Below are positions 17,130-25,845 of a DNA stretch of 64,000 nucleotides, in pieces. Below the pieces are notes generated by a model, which saw only the letters and a program-made list of their open reading frames with translations, did no database searches and was not told the origin of the DNA. Source of the stretch: Streptomyces sp. V4I2 (lineage in GTDB: Bacteria > Actinomycetota > Actinomycetes > Streptomycetales > Streptomycetaceae). Positions within the stretch are counted from its first letter, which is position 1, and every line of letters begins with the position of its first letter. The stretch is taken from the NCBI RefSeq assembly GCF_030817655.1, contig NZ_JAUSZM010000003.1, positions 4,712,001 to 4,776,000 on the forward strand, given 5' to 3'. A program made the translations under genes and the position numbers.

Positions 17130-17141
17130 ATGGGGAGGTGA
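17130..17141 (+). promoter_or_regulatory. Possible 3-codon leader ORF overlapping the tricorn start
   Basis: GGAGG (17119-17123) is optimally spaced for ATG 17130, which reads ATG-GGG-AGG-TGA. The TGA overlaps the tricorn GTG (17138) as GTGA. The tricorn GTG itself has GGGGAGG running into it with no spacer, so coupling to the mini-ORF is plausible. Confidence 0.35.
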
Positions 17142-20100
17142 GCTATCTGCGCCTTCCGCATCTGAGCGGCGAACTGCTGTGCTTCGTGGCCGAGGACGAC
17201 CTGTGGCTGGCCCCCCTCGACGGTCCCGGCCGCGCCTGGCGGCTCACCGTCGACCGCACCAAAATCGGCCACCCCCGCTTCTCCCCCGACGGCCGCCATC
17301 TCGCGTACACGAGCTGGCGCAGTCTGGTCCCGGAGATCCATCTGGTGCCGGTGGACGGCGGGCCGGGCCGGCAACTCACCCACTGGGGGTCCGCCGACAC
17401 CCAGGTCTGCGGCTGGACCCCGAACGGGACGATCCTCGCCGTCGCCTCGCACGGCGAGCCCTTCTCGTACTTCACCTGGGCCTACAAGGTCGATCCGGAC
17501 GGCGACCCCGGCCGCAAGCTCCCCTGGGGCCCGGTCTCCGACATCCAGGTCGCCGACCTCGACGGCGAGCGCAGGACCCTGCTCCTCACCGGCACCCCAC
17601 CCCACGAACCGGCCGCCTGGAAGCGCTACCGCGGCGGGGCGACGGGCAGGCTGTGGCTGCACGGCGAGCGGCTGCTGGCCGACCTCCAGGGCCATCTCCA
17701 CTCCCCCATGTTCGTCGGCGGCCGGATCGCCTTCCTCTCCGACCACGAGGGCATCGGCAACCTCTACTCGTGCGCGTACGACGGCTCCGACCTGCGCCGC
17801 CACACCGACCACGACGCCTTCTACGCCCGGCACGCGGCGAGCGACGGCACCCGGGTGGTGTACCAGTGCGCCGGCGACCTGTGGATCGTCGACGACCTCG
17901 CCGCGGACTCGGTGCCCCGCCGGCTCGACGTACGGCTGAGCGGGCCGCGCGCGGGACGCCGTACGTACCAGGTCCCGGCCACCCAACACCTGGACGGCAT
18001 CTCGGTCGACGAGACGGGCCGCGCGAGCGCCGTGGTCGTGCGCGGGAGCCTGTACTGGCTGACCCATCGTGACGGGCCCGCCCGCACCATCACCGACACC
18101 CCGGGCGTGCGGGTCCGGCTCCCGGAGATGCTCGGCTCGGTCGGCCAGGTCGCGTACGTGACGGACGCGGAGGGCGAGGACGCGATCGAGGTCGCCTACC
18201 TCCCCAGGGCAACCGGGGACCGCGAGCCCCGGCGGCTCGCGTCCGGCGAGCTGGGGCGGGTGCTGGAGCTGGTCTCCGACCCGCAGGGCGAGCGCCTCGC
18301 CATCGCCTCGCACGACGGACGGCTGCTGCTCATCACCGTGTCCGACGATGCGGCTACCGCCGCGGGCACGGAGGATTCCGACGGCGAGGTGACCGAGGTG
18401 ATCCGCTCGATCAACGGGCCGGTGCGCGACCTCGCCTTCTCGCCGGACGGGGCGTGGCTGACGTGGTCGCACCCGGGGATCGGACGGTCGCTGCGCCAGA
18501 TCAAGATGGCGCGGATAAAGGACCGCCTGATCGTCGACGTGACCAACGGCCGCTTCGAGGACGAGAACCCGGTGTTCACGAGGGACGGCCGCTATCTGGC
18601 GTTCCTGTCGTGGCGCGGCTTCGATCCCGTCTACGACGTGCACACCGGCGACCTGTCCTTCCCGCTGGGCTGCCGCCCGTACCTGGTCCCCCTGTCCTCC
18701 GCCACGCCCTCCCCCTTCGCACTGAACCCGGAGGGCCGGCCCGCCGCCGGGGGCCTGGACCCGGTGGAGGAGGACGAGGGCGGCGACGGCACGGTGACCG
18801 TCGAGGTCGAGGGCCTGGCGAACCGGGTGACGCCCTTCCCGGTCACCGCCTCCAAGTACTCGGCGCTGTACCCGGTGGCGGGCGGCGGCCTGGTCTGGCT
18901 GCGCTGGCCGATCTCGGGAGCGCTCGGCGAGACCTTCGCCAACCCGGACGACACCAGCGGCCGGCCGACCCTGGAGTTCTTCACCATCACCAAGGCGAAG
19001 AAGACCGAACTCGTCGAGCACCTCGACTGGTTCGCGGTCAGCGGCGACGGCTCCCGGCTGGTCGTCGTGGACGAGGGCGACCTGCGGGCGGTGCCCTCCA
19101 ACGAGATCGGCGACAGCGACTCGACGGTCTGGATCGACTCACGGCGCATCCTGCACGAGGCCGACCCGGCCGCCGAGTGGCGCCAGGCGTACGACGAGGC
19201 CGGCCGGCTCATCCGCGCCTACTTCTGGGAACCCGGCATGTGCGGCATCGACTGGGACGCGGTGCTCGACCAGTACCGTCCGCTGGTCGAACGGGTCGCC
19301 TCCCCCGACGAGTTCGCGGACCTGCTGCGCGAGGTGCTCGGCGAACTCGGCACCTCGCACGCCTACGTCTCCGCCGCCCGCCGCAACGAGGGCCCGGCGC
19401 ACTACCAGCGCCGCCAGGGCCTCCTCGGCGCCAACTTCGTCCGCCGGGACGACGGCTGGATGGTCAAGCGGATCCTGCCCGGCGAGTCCTCCGACTCCAA
19501 GGCACGTTCACCGCTGGCCGGCACGGGCATCCGGGAGGGCGCGGTGCTCACCCACGTCGACGGCCGCCCGGTGGATCCGGTGACCGGGCCCTACCCCCTG
19601 CTCGCAGGAGCGGGCGGTACGACGGTGGAGCTGACGTTCGCCCCGGCCCAGGGCGAGGGAGGGGCGCGGCGCGTGGCGGTCGTCCCGCTCCTCGACGAGC
19701 GCCCCCTGCGCTACCAGGACTGGGTGGCCAAACGCCGGGCCGTCGTACGCGAGTTGAGCGGCGGACGCTGCGGCTATCTGCACATCCCCGACATGGGCGG
19801 CTCCGGCTGGGCCCAGTTCAACCGCGACCTGCGCATGGAGGTGTCCCGGCCCGCCCTGATCGTCGACGTACGCGGCAACGCCGGCGGCCACATCAGCGAA
19901 CTCGTCGTGGAGAAACTGACCCGCCGCATCCTGGGCTGGGACCTGACCCGGGACGCCCAGCCGGTGTCGTACGCCTCCAACGCCCCGCGCGGCCCGGTGG
20001 TCGCCCTGGCCGACGAGGCGACCGCGTCGGACGGCGACATGATCACGGCGGCCTTCAAGCTGCTGAAACTCGGCCCGGTCGTCGGCCAGCGCACCTGGGG

Positions 20101-20392
20101 CGGAGTCGTCGGCATGACCGGCCGCCACCAACTGGGCGACGGCACGGTGATCACGGTGCCGATGAACGCGGCCTGGTTCGACGCGTACGGCTGGTCCGTC
20201 GAGAACCACGGCGTCACCCCCGACCTCGAAGTCCAACGCACCCCTCTGGACTGGGCAGAGGGCCGCCACGCCCAACTGGACGACGCGGTGAAACTCGCCC
20301 TGGACCTCTTGGACACCAACCCCCCGGCAACCCCCCCGGATCACTCGAACGTCCCGAACCACGCAAGGCCCAATTTGCCCCCGCGCCTCTGA
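17138..20392 (+). CDS. Tricorn protease homologue
   Basis: 1084-aa cytoplasmic peptidase predicted to trim oligopeptides released by the proteasome to small peptides. Order: beta-propeller repeats (about 1-310 and 320-660, with FSPDGRHLAYTS-type blades), a helical C1 region with H741 in G-T-S-H-A-Y, a PDZ domain (about 760-840), and an S41-type catalytic core with S964-D965 in T-A-S-D-G-D and E1022 in S-V-E-N-H. These correspond to Thermoplasma tricorn H746, S965, D966 and E1023, so the catalytic set is complete. GTG start. It is divergent from tetR-mmpL, and its 3' end is followed by a dispersed repeat and a terminator. Confidence 0.93.
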   Translation: MSYLRLPHLSGELLCFVAEDDLWLAPLDGPGRAWRLTVDRTKIGHPRFSPDGRHLAYTSWRSLVPEIHLVPVDGGPGRQLTHWGSADTQVCGWTPNGTILAVASHGEPFSYFTWAYKVDPDGDPGRKLPWGPVSDIQVADLDGERRTLLLTGTPPHEPAAWKRYRGGATGRLWLHGERLLADLQGHLHSPMFVGGRIAFLSDHEGIGNLYSCAYDGSDLRRHTDHDAFYARHAASDGTRVVYQCAGDLWIVDDLAADSVPRRLDVRLSGPRAGRRTYQVPATQHLDGISVDETGRASAVVVRGSLYWLTHRDGPARTITDTPGVRVRLPEMLGSVGQVAYVTDAEGEDAIEVAYLPRATGDREPRRLASGELGRVLELVSDPQGERLAIASHDGRLLLITVSDDAATAAGTEDSDGEVTEVIRSINGPVRDLAFSPDGAWLTWSHPGIGRSLRQIKMARIKDRLIVDVTNGRFEDENPVFTRDGRYLAFLSWRGFDPVYDVHTGDLSFPLGCRPYLVPLSSATPSPFALNPEGRPAAGGLDPVEEDEGGDGTVTVEVEGLANRVTPFPVTASKYSALYPVAGGGLVWLRWPISGALGETFANPDDTSGRPTLEFFTITKAKKTELVEHLDWFAVSGDGSRLVVVDEGDLRAVPSNEIGDSDSTVWIDSRRILHEADPAAEWRQAYDEAGRLIRAYFWEPGMCGIDWDAVLDQYRPLVERVASPDEFADLLREVLGELGTSHAYVSAARRNEGPAHYQRRQGLLGANFVRRDDGWMVKRILPGESSDSKARSPLAGTGIREGAVLTHVDGRPVDPVTGPYPLLAGAGGTTVELTFAPAQGEGGARRVAVVPLLDERPLRYQDWVAKRRAVVRELSGGRCGYLHIPDMGGSGWAQFNRDLRMEVSRPALIVDVRGNAGGHISELVVEKLTRRILGWDLTRDAQPVSYASNAPRGPVVALADEATASDGDMITAAFKLLKLGPVVGQRTWGGVVGMTGRHQLGDGTVITVPMNAAWFDAYGWSVENHGVTPDLEVQRTPLDWAEGRHAQLDDAVKLALDLLDTNPPATPPDHSNVPNHARPNLPPRL

Positions 20393-20415
20393 TCGGGGGA
20401 AGGGCAGCTTCCCTT

Positions 20416-20480
20416 AGGGGCGCGGGGCTGTATCGATATGCGGCTCCGCCGCGTGGGCGCGACCAGCCCCCACCGACCCG
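20416..20480 (+). repeat. Probable Streptomyces dispersed intergenic repeat with nested hairpin
   Basis: The AGGGGCGCGGGGCTG ... GCGCGACCAGCCCCCACCGACCCGC segment matches a sequence I know as common between Streptomyces genes. Here GGGGCT (20424-20429) can pair with AGCCCC (20465-20470), and GCGGC-TCC-GCCGC (20440-20452) forms an inner hairpin. Confidence 0.6.
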
Positions 20481-20514
20481 CACCCGACAACGCACCCAAC
20501 AACGCAAGCAAAAA

Positions 20515-20549
20515 CGTGGGGCACCCTCCCAAAAGAAGGGCACCCCACG
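20515..20549. terminator. Bidirectional terminator between tricorn and the 72-aa gene
   Basis: CGTGGGG (20515-20521) pairs with CCCCACG (20543-20549), extended by a further 4-bp helix after a 2x2 internal loop; the apical loop is A-rich. It lies between convergent genes. Confidence 0.7.
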
Positions 20550-20575
20550 TCAGCGGCTAAAGCCGAGCGCAGCGG

Positions 20576-20794
20576 TTACGCGTCATAGTCCTGCGCGAGG
20601 CGGTCCTCTTCCTCGCGCCGCATCCGCTCCGTCTCCTCGTCACGCTCACGCATGGGGTCCTGCCCCTGGCGGCCACGCTCCCGGCCAGGCTCCTGGCCGC
20701 GCTCCTGGCCCTTCTCGCGGGCCTGCTGCGCCTTCTGCTTGGCCTGGTCCTGCCACTGCTCCGACTTGTCCTGGAACTTGTCCTTCATACCCAT
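20576..20794 (-). CDS. Small highly charged Gln/Glu/Arg-rich protein
   Basis: 72-aa hydrophilic protein starting MGMKDKFQDKSEQWQDQAKQ, with long charged helical runs and no hydrophobic core. The composition resembles small CsbD-like or stress-type proteins found across Streptomyces, but I cannot place it in a family. ATG with GGGAG ten bases upstream. The repeated R-E-x-G-Q-E-R/P-G-R-E-R-G segment (about 27-42) is of low complexity. It is probably real because it has a good RBS and its own convergent terminator. Confidence 0.7.
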   Translation of the reverse strand: MGMKDKFQDKSEQWQDQAKQKAQQAREKGQERGQEPGRERGRQGQDPMRERDEETERMRREEEDRLAQDYDA

Positions 20795-20883
20795 GTGGGT
20801 TCACTCCCGTGGTGGGTGGTGTCTGGGGCCCCTTGGCGGGGCCTCGACCAGATTCACACGGGCGGTCACCGCACGCATGTCGA

Positions 20884-21768
20884 TCAGTCACGGTGCGTAG
20901 CGCGAGCCTCCTCATCGGCCGCCCCACCTGCACCGACGAGCCCGGTCCGGATGCCCTCCAGCCGGGTGGCGAACCGCCGCATCTCCCGTTGTCCGACGGT
21001 TCCGACGACCGCGGGCAGATACCCGCGCACCCCCTGCATCCCGCGCAGCCACCACTGGCCGTACACATGGCTCGACCGGCGCTCGATCCCGGCGACGATC
21101 CGGTCCACCGCCGGCCCCAGCGGATACGTCTTGTTCGACGGCCACGGCAGCCGCTGCCGCAACTCCCGCATCACGTCGTCCTGATCGGCGCCCCGCACCA
21201 TGTCGGTGTCGGTCCACGAGAGGTACGCCACTCCCACCCGCACGCCCCTGTAGCCGACTTCGCCGCGCAGACTGTGCGCGTACGCCTCCACGCCCGACTT
21301 GGACGCGCAGTACGCCGTCATCATCGGCGCCGGCGTGATCGCGGCCAGCGAGGCGATCTGCAGCAGATAGCCGCGGCTTTCCATCAGCACCGGCAGGAAC
21401 GCCCGCGCGGTCACCGCCGATCCGATCAGGTTGACCTCGATCACCCGCCGCCAGGCCACGGGATCGGAGTCGACGAAGGGACCGCCGGTGGCGACACCCG
21501 CATTGGCGACGACGATGTCCACCTTGCCGAACCGCTCCTTGACCTCCTCGGCGACCCGGGCCATCGCCTCGTGGTCGGTGACGTCGGCGTACCAGTGGGC
21601 GCTGTCGCCGTGCAGCCGCTCGGCGACCTGCTTGAGCGCGTCCGGCTCCAGGCCGACCAGCGCCACCTTCGCGCCGCGCGCGGACAGCTTCCGGGCCAGC
21701 AGCTCCCCGACGCCGCGCGCGGCTCCGGTGACGACGGCGACCTGTCCTTCGAGGCTGACCCCGGTCAT
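20884..21768 (-). CDS. Short-chain dehydrogenase/reductase (SDR)
   Basis: 294-aa classical SDR. The cofactor motif is T-G-A-A-R-G-V-G (residues 15-22); VVANAGVA is the NAG motif; catalytic S and Y-C-A-S-K follow (IASLAA and about residues 158-162). The C-terminal extension (about 245-294) contains W-W-L-R-G-M-Q-G, common in SDRs paired with flavin monooxygenases. Its ATG overlaps the stop of the hydrolase gene (ATGA), so it is the third gene of a monooxygenase-hydrolase-SDR operon. Likely role: oxidation of a secondary alcohol to the ketone used by the monooxygenase, or oxidation of the released alcohol. Confidence 0.9.
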   Translation of the reverse strand: MTGVSLEGQVAVVTGAARGVGELLARKLSARGAKVALVGLEPDALKQVAERLHGDSAHWYADVTDHEAMARVAEEVKERFGKVDIVVANAGVATGGPFVDSDPVAWRRVIEVNLIGSAVTARAFLPVLMESRGYLLQIASLAAITPAPMMTAYCASKSGVEAYAHSLRGEVGYRGVRVGVAYLSWTDTDMVRGADQDDVMRELRQRLPWPSNKTYPLGPAVDRIVAGIERRSSHVYGQWWLRGMQGVRGYLPAVVGTVGQREMRRFATRLEGIRTGLVGAGGAADEEARATHRD

Positions 21769-22682
21769 GCGCCCTCCTTGATGTGCGCGTACGTCGCGAC
21801 GAGTTCACGGATCTTCCCGGTGACCGGCTCGGGCGCCTCGACCGGTGTCATGTGGCCGATGCCGGGCAGTTCGGCGAGGCCCAGGCAGGCGGGCAGTGCG
21901 GCGGCCAGCGCGCGGGCCTGCACCGGGGGTGTCAGCCGGTCGGCCGAGCCGACCAGGACGGCCGTCGGTGCCGTCAACGCCCGTACGCCGTGGTCGAGAT
22001 CGAGCAGGCCGAGCACCTCCGACCAGGCGTGCCGCACCTTGCGCGGACAGGCGTGCACGATCCGGGCGCACGCCTCGACCATGTGCGGGGCCGAACCGGC
22101 GCCCATCGTCCCGTACTTGAGGATCCGCCGGGCGAGTGGCGTGACCGGCCCGAGCGGGGCGCGCGAGCCGAGGAGCCGCTTGGTCAGCGCGGTCCGCAGC
22201 CGGCCCGCCCGGATCGGTATCACCAGCGACTCGGCGACCAGCCGTGACGAGCCCGTGCTGCACAGCAGGACGGCCGCCGCGTGCTCCCGGACACCGGCCC
22301 TCCCGGCGGCAGCCATCACCGTCATGCCGCCCATGGAGTGACCGGCGATCACGGCCCTCTCCCCCGGCGCGAGGGTCGCTTCCAGTACGGCTTCGAGGTC
22401 GTCGGCGAGTGTGTCCGTACTGCAGGCGGGGCTCGCCGGGCTGCGTCCGTGGCCGCGCTGGTCGTAGGCGATCACGCGGTGGTCGGTGGCCAGTTCCCGT
22501 ATCTGGGCCGCCCAGAAGGCGGTCGAGCAGGTCCAGCCGTGGACGAGGACGACGGCCGGCGCACCCTCGGGTCCGTGCACCTCGACGTGCAGACGGGCGC
22601 CGTCGGCGGAGACGGCGGTGAGTTCGCGGGCGGGGACGGGCGGGGCGTAGGGACCGGAGGAGACGTGGAGAAGGCGGCTCAT
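21765..22682 (-). CDS. Alpha/beta-fold hydrolase (esterase)
   Basis: 305-aa alpha/beta hydrolase. The oxyanion motif is H-G-W-T (VLVHGWTC), the nucleophile elbow is G-H-S-M-G-G (about residue 125), the acid is in L-V-G-S-A-D-R-L-T-P and the base is H in L-P-G-I-G-H-M-T-P. Start ATG 22682 overlaps the stop of the upstream monooxygenase gene (ATGA) and its own stop overlaps the SDR start (ATGA), so the three genes are tightly coupled. In this setting it most simply hydrolyses the ester or lactone made by the Baeyer-Villiger monooxygenase. Confidence 0.9.
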   Translation of the reverse strand: MSRLLHVSSGPYAPPVPARELTAVSADGARLHVEVHGPEGAPAVVLVHGWTCSTAFWAAQIRELATDHRVIAYDQRGHGRSPASPACSTDTLADDLEAVLEATLAPGERAVIAGHSMGGMTVMAAAGRAGVREHAAAVLLCSTGSSRLVAESLVIPIRAGRLRTALTKRLLGSRAPLGPVTPLARRILKYGTMGAGSAPHMVEACARIVHACPRKVRHAWSEVLGLLDLDHGVRALTAPTAVLVGSADRLTPPVQARALAAALPACLGLAELPGIGHMTPVEAPEPVTGKIRELVATYAHIKEGA

Positions 22683-24184
22683 GCGCTGACCTCGGCCTTC
22701 TTCACGGCTTCCGTCCGCAGCACCTCGTACTCGCTCAGGTCCACCCGCCGCGTCACCCGCCGGAACTCGGTCGTGGTTCCCGGCCAGATGGTGGTGTTGC
22801 GGCCGTTGGCGTCCAGGTACCAGCTCTCGCAGCCGGTGTTCCACACCGTGCGCTTCATGCGCTCCTGCACCCGCCGGTTCCACGCGTGCAGGGCGCTCGG
22901 GCGGGCGTCGAGGGCGACCCGGCCGCCGAGGACGTCCAACTGCCGTACGTAGTCGGCCATGTAGTTCAGCTGCGACTCGATCATGAGGATCATGGACGAG
23001 TTCCCGAGACCGGTGTTGGGCCCGATGACGGTCATCCAGTTGGGGAATCCGGGCACCGAGGCGCCCCGCAGCGCCTCCATCCCGCCCGCCGCCCAGGCCT
23101 CGGCGAGCGTACGCCCGTCCGCGCCCACCACCCGGTCGGCGATCGGCATGTCCGTGACGTGGAAGCCCGTACCGAAGACGATCGCGTCGACCTCGGCCTC
23201 GGTGCCGTCGGCGGCGACGACGGCCCGGCCGCGGACCTCGCTCAGGCCGCTCGCGACGACGTCCACATTGGGCCTGGCGAGCGCCGGGTAGTACTCGCTG
23301 GACAGCAGGATCCGCTTGCAGCCGATGCGGTAGCCGGGCGTCAGCTTGGCGCGCAGGGCCGGGTCCTTGATGGAGCGGGCCATGTTCCGCTTGGCCACCG
23401 TCTCGACCAGGCCCAGTTCGTCGGGGCGCTTGGTGAACAGCTGGACCTGCAACTCCCGGATGCCCCACAGGAGTCCGCGCCGGAGCTGGGTGGTCACCGG
23501 CAGCCGCCGGTGCAGCCGGCGCTCGGCCCCGGTGATCGCCCGGTCGACGCGGGGAAGCACCCAGGGCGGGGTGCGCTGGAAGAGGGTGAGCTTCGCGGCG
23601 AGGGGCTGGACGGCCGGCACGATCTGGATCGCGGAGGCGCCGGTGCCGACCATGGCGACCCGCTTGCCGCGCAGGTCGTAGTCGTGGTCCCAGCGGGCCG
23701 AGTGGAAGACGTTGCCGGGGAAGGTGTCGAGCCCCGGGATGTCCGGGATGCGCGGGTCGGACAGCGGGCCGGTGGCGGAGACGACGAAGTCCGCGGAGAG
23801 CGGGCCGGCGGCCGTCTCGATGTCCCAGCACAGCCGGTCCGTGTTCCAGGTCATCGTCTTGACCTCGGAGTCGAAGCGGATGTGCGGGCGCAGCCGGAAG
23901 ACGTCGGCGACGTGCTCCAGGTAGGCGCGGATGTGTCCCTGTCCGGAGAAGGTGCGCGGCCAGTCGGGGTTGGGCGCGAAGGAGAACGAGTACAGGTGGG
24001 ACGGCACATCGCAGGCGCACCCCGGATAGGTGTTGTCCCGCCAGGTGCCGCCGACACTGCCGGCCCGCTCCAGGACGACGAAGTCGGTGACACCCTCGCG
24101 CCGCAGCCGTACGGCGGCCCCGAGTCCGCCGAACCCCGACCCGATCACCGCCACCCGGACATGTTCGTGCTCGTGCTCGGCCAT
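22679..24184 (-). CDS. Type I Baeyer-Villiger flavin monooxygenase
   Basis: 501-aa FAD/NADPH enzyme that would insert oxygen next to a ketone to form an ester or lactone. The first Rossmann motif is G-S-G-F-G-G (about residues 15-20) and the second is G-T-G-A-S-A. Between them lies the Baeyer-Villiger fingerprint F-P-G-N-V-F-H-S-A-R-W-D (F-x-G-x-x-x-H-x-x-x-W). ATG 24184 is chosen because GGAGG lies seven bases upstream. The nearest parallel I know is the mycobacterial mymA-lipR-sadH gene order. The promoter faces a MerR gene, and CCAGTG-AA-CACTGG (24217-24230) lies in between. Confidence 0.92.
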   Translation of the reverse strand: MAEHEHEHVRVAVIGSGFGGLGAAVRLRREGVTDFVVLERAGSVGGTWRDNTYPGCACDVPSHLYSFSFAPNPDWPRTFSGQGHIRAYLEHVADVFRLRPHIRFDSEVKTMTWNTDRLCWDIETAAGPLSADFVVSATGPLSDPRIPDIPGLDTFPGNVFHSARWDHDYDLRGKRVAMVGTGASAIQIVPAVQPLAAKLTLFQRTPPWVLPRVDRAITGAERRLHRRLPVTTQLRRGLLWGIRELQVQLFTKRPDELGLVETVAKRNMARSIKDPALRAKLTPGYRIGCKRILLSSEYYPALARPNVDVVASGLSEVRGRAVVAADGTEAEVDAIVFGTGFHVTDMPIADRVVGADGRTLAEAWAAGGMEALRGASVPGFPNWMTVIGPNTGLGNSSMILMIESQLNYMADYVRQLDVLGGRVALDARPSALHAWNRRVQERMKRTVWNTGCESWYLDANGRNTTIWPGTTTEFRRVTRRVDLSEYEVLRTEAVKKAEVSA

Positions 24185-24216
24185 CCCGAAGCCTCCACGC
24201 ATCGCCTTGAACTCCG

Positions 24217-24230
24217 CCAGTGAACACTGG
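24217..24230. promoter_or_regulatory. Inverted repeat in the monooxygenase/merR divergent region
   Basis: CCAGTG and CACTGG form a perfect 6-bp inverted repeat around AA, 33 bp upstream of the monooxygenase ATG. It is a candidate operator for the divergent MerR protein or a leader hairpin. Confidence 0.4.
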
Positions 24231-24317
24231 CGCAATGGGGAGAGTAGAGCAGCTCCGTACTGATGGGTAGGGGCCCACCACAGGAAAGTTACTGAGGGTA
24301 CGACATAGGCTGCGCAC

Positions 24318-24962
24318 GTGACGGAGAAGCGCGAATACCGCATGGAGGAACTGGCACGACTGGCCGGCATCCCCGTACGCACCCTGCGCTTCTACCGCGA
24401 ACGCAAACTCATCGCGCCGCCCCGCCGCGAGGGCCGTATCGCCTGGTACGACGACCACCACCTGGCCCGCCTGCGCACCATCGCGGCGCTGCTGGAACGC
24501 GGCCACACCCTGAGCAGCATCGCGGAGCTGGCGGAGGCCTTCGAACACGGCCGCAACGTCGGCGAACTCCTCGGCGTGGACACCCCCACCGAGGAGGAAC
24601 CGGTCCGCCTCACCCCCGAGGAACTCGCCGCCCGCTTCGAGGGCGAGGTCACCCCCGAGAACTTCGCCGCCGCCCTGGAGCTCGGCTACCTCGGCACCGA
24701 CGGCGACGAGATCGTCCACATCAGCCGGCGCCTCCTGGACGTCTCCTCGGCCCTGGTCCGCGAGGGCATCCCCCTGGCCGAGGTCCTCGACGCGGGCAAA
24801 CGCGTCCGCGAACACACCGACGCCCTCGCCGAGCTCTTCGCCGAGGTGATCCTGCGCCACGCCCCCGCGGAAGACCTCCAACGCCTGCGCCCCCTGGCAC
24901 GGAGCGTGGTGGAGGCGGAGCTGTCGCTGGCGCTGGACCGGCGGATGCGGAAGCGGGACTAG
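24318..24962 (+). CDS. MerR-family transcriptional regulator
   Basis: 214-aa regulator with an N-terminal MerR winged helix (YRMEELARLAGIPVRTLRFYRERKLI, residues 7-32; then a wing and the RLRTIAALLERGHTLSSIAEL helix) and a C-terminal region without the cysteine pattern of metal sensors, so it is probably a small-molecule sensor. GTG start. It is divergent from the monooxygenase operon with 133 bp between the starts, the usual layout for a local regulator. It is convergent with xthA. Confidence 0.9.
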   Translation: MTEKREYRMEELARLAGIPVRTLRFYRERKLIAPPRREGRIAWYDDHHLARLRTIAALLERGHTLSSIAELAEAFEHGRNVGELLGVDTPTEEEPVRLTPEELAARFEGEVTPENFAAALELGYLGTDGDEIVHISRRLLDVSSALVREGIPLAEVLDAGKRVREHTDALAELFAEVILRHAPAEDLQRLRPLARSVVEAELSLALDRRMRKRD

Positions 24963-24974
24963 AGGTCAACGGGA

Positions 24975-25778
24975 CTAGAGGTCGTAGACCACGGTCACCG
25001 GCGCATGGTCGGACCACCGTTCGTCATGCGTGGCCGCGCGCTCCACGTACCCCTTGACCGCCTTGGCCGCGAGACCCGGCGTCGCCACTTCGTAGTCGAT
25101 GCGCCACCCTGAATCGTTGTCGAAAGCCCGCCCCCGGTACGACCACCACGTGTACGGCCCCTCGACGTCCGGATGCAGCGCCCGCACGACGTCGACGTAC
25201 CCGCCCTCCGCCGGGTCGAAGACCCGCCCCAGCCACTCCCGCTCCTCCGGCAGGAACCCGGAACTCTTCTGGTTCGCCCGCCAGTTCTTGAGGTCGGCCT
25301 GCCGGTGGGCGATGTTCCAGTCACCGCAGACGAGGACCTCGCGGCCGTCGGCGGCGGCGCGCTCGCGCAGGTCCTTGAGATAGGCGAGGAACTCGTCCAT
25401 GAAGCGGACCTTCTCGTCCTGGCGCACGGTGCCGACCTCGCCGGAGGGCAGGTAGAGGGAGGCGACGGTGACGCCGGGCAGGTCGGCCTCGACATAGCGC
25501 CCGCTGCCGTCGAACTCGGCCGAACCGAAGCCGACCCGGACGCGGTCCGGCTCGCGGCGCGTATAGAGGGAGACGCCGGCGCGGCCCTTCGCGGCGGCGG
25601 GTGCGTGGACGACGTGCCAGCCGCCGGGCGTACGGACGTGCTCGGGCAGCTGCTGCGGCTCCGCGCGCACCTCCTGGAGGCAGAGCACGTCGGCGGAGGT
25701 CTCCGCGAGCCACTCCACGAAGCCCTTCTTCGCGGCGGCGCGCAGTCCGTTCACATTGGCTGAAGTCACAGTGAGCAC
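24975..25778 (-). CDS. xthA: Exodeoxyribonuclease III (AP endonuclease)
   Basis: 267-aa Mg2+-dependent 3'-5' exonuclease and AP endonuclease of base-excision repair. Conserved blocks: TSANVNGLRAA near the N-terminus, LCLQEVRAE (metal-binding Glu), LYLPSGE, VCGDWNIAH (catalytic D-x-N), W-W-S-Y-R-G-R-A and the terminal S-D-H-A-P-V motif. GTG 25778 gives V-L-T-V-T-S-A-N, matching the family; the frame continues seven codons upstream without purpose. Monocistronic and convergent with merR. Confidence 0.94.
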   Translation of the reverse strand: MLTVTSANVNGLRAAAKKGFVEWLAETSADVLCLQEVRAEPQQLPEHVRTPGGWHVVHAPAAAKGRAGVSLYTRREPDRVRVGFGSAEFDGSGRYVEADLPGVTVASLYLPSGEVGTVRQDEKVRFMDEFLAYLKDLRERAAADGREVLVCGDWNIAHRQADLKNWRANQKSSGFLPEEREWLGRVFDPAEGGYVDVVRALHPDVEGPYTWWSYRGRAFDNDSGWRIDYEVATPGLAAKAVKGYVERAATHDERWSDHAPVTVVYDL

Positions 25779-25845
25779 CCCGGCACGATACCGGCACACT
25801 GGACCGAGCCCTTGTTCGAGTATGAATTAATATACGGTGATCAGT

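Noticed and set aside
18454..22341. 1295-aa open frame on the + strand crossing the tricorn gene, the 72-aa gene and the SDR gene
   Set aside because: It spans several well-supported genes on both strands and is Arg/Pro/Gly-rich without domains; it is a shadow of the tricorn frame that continues by chance.
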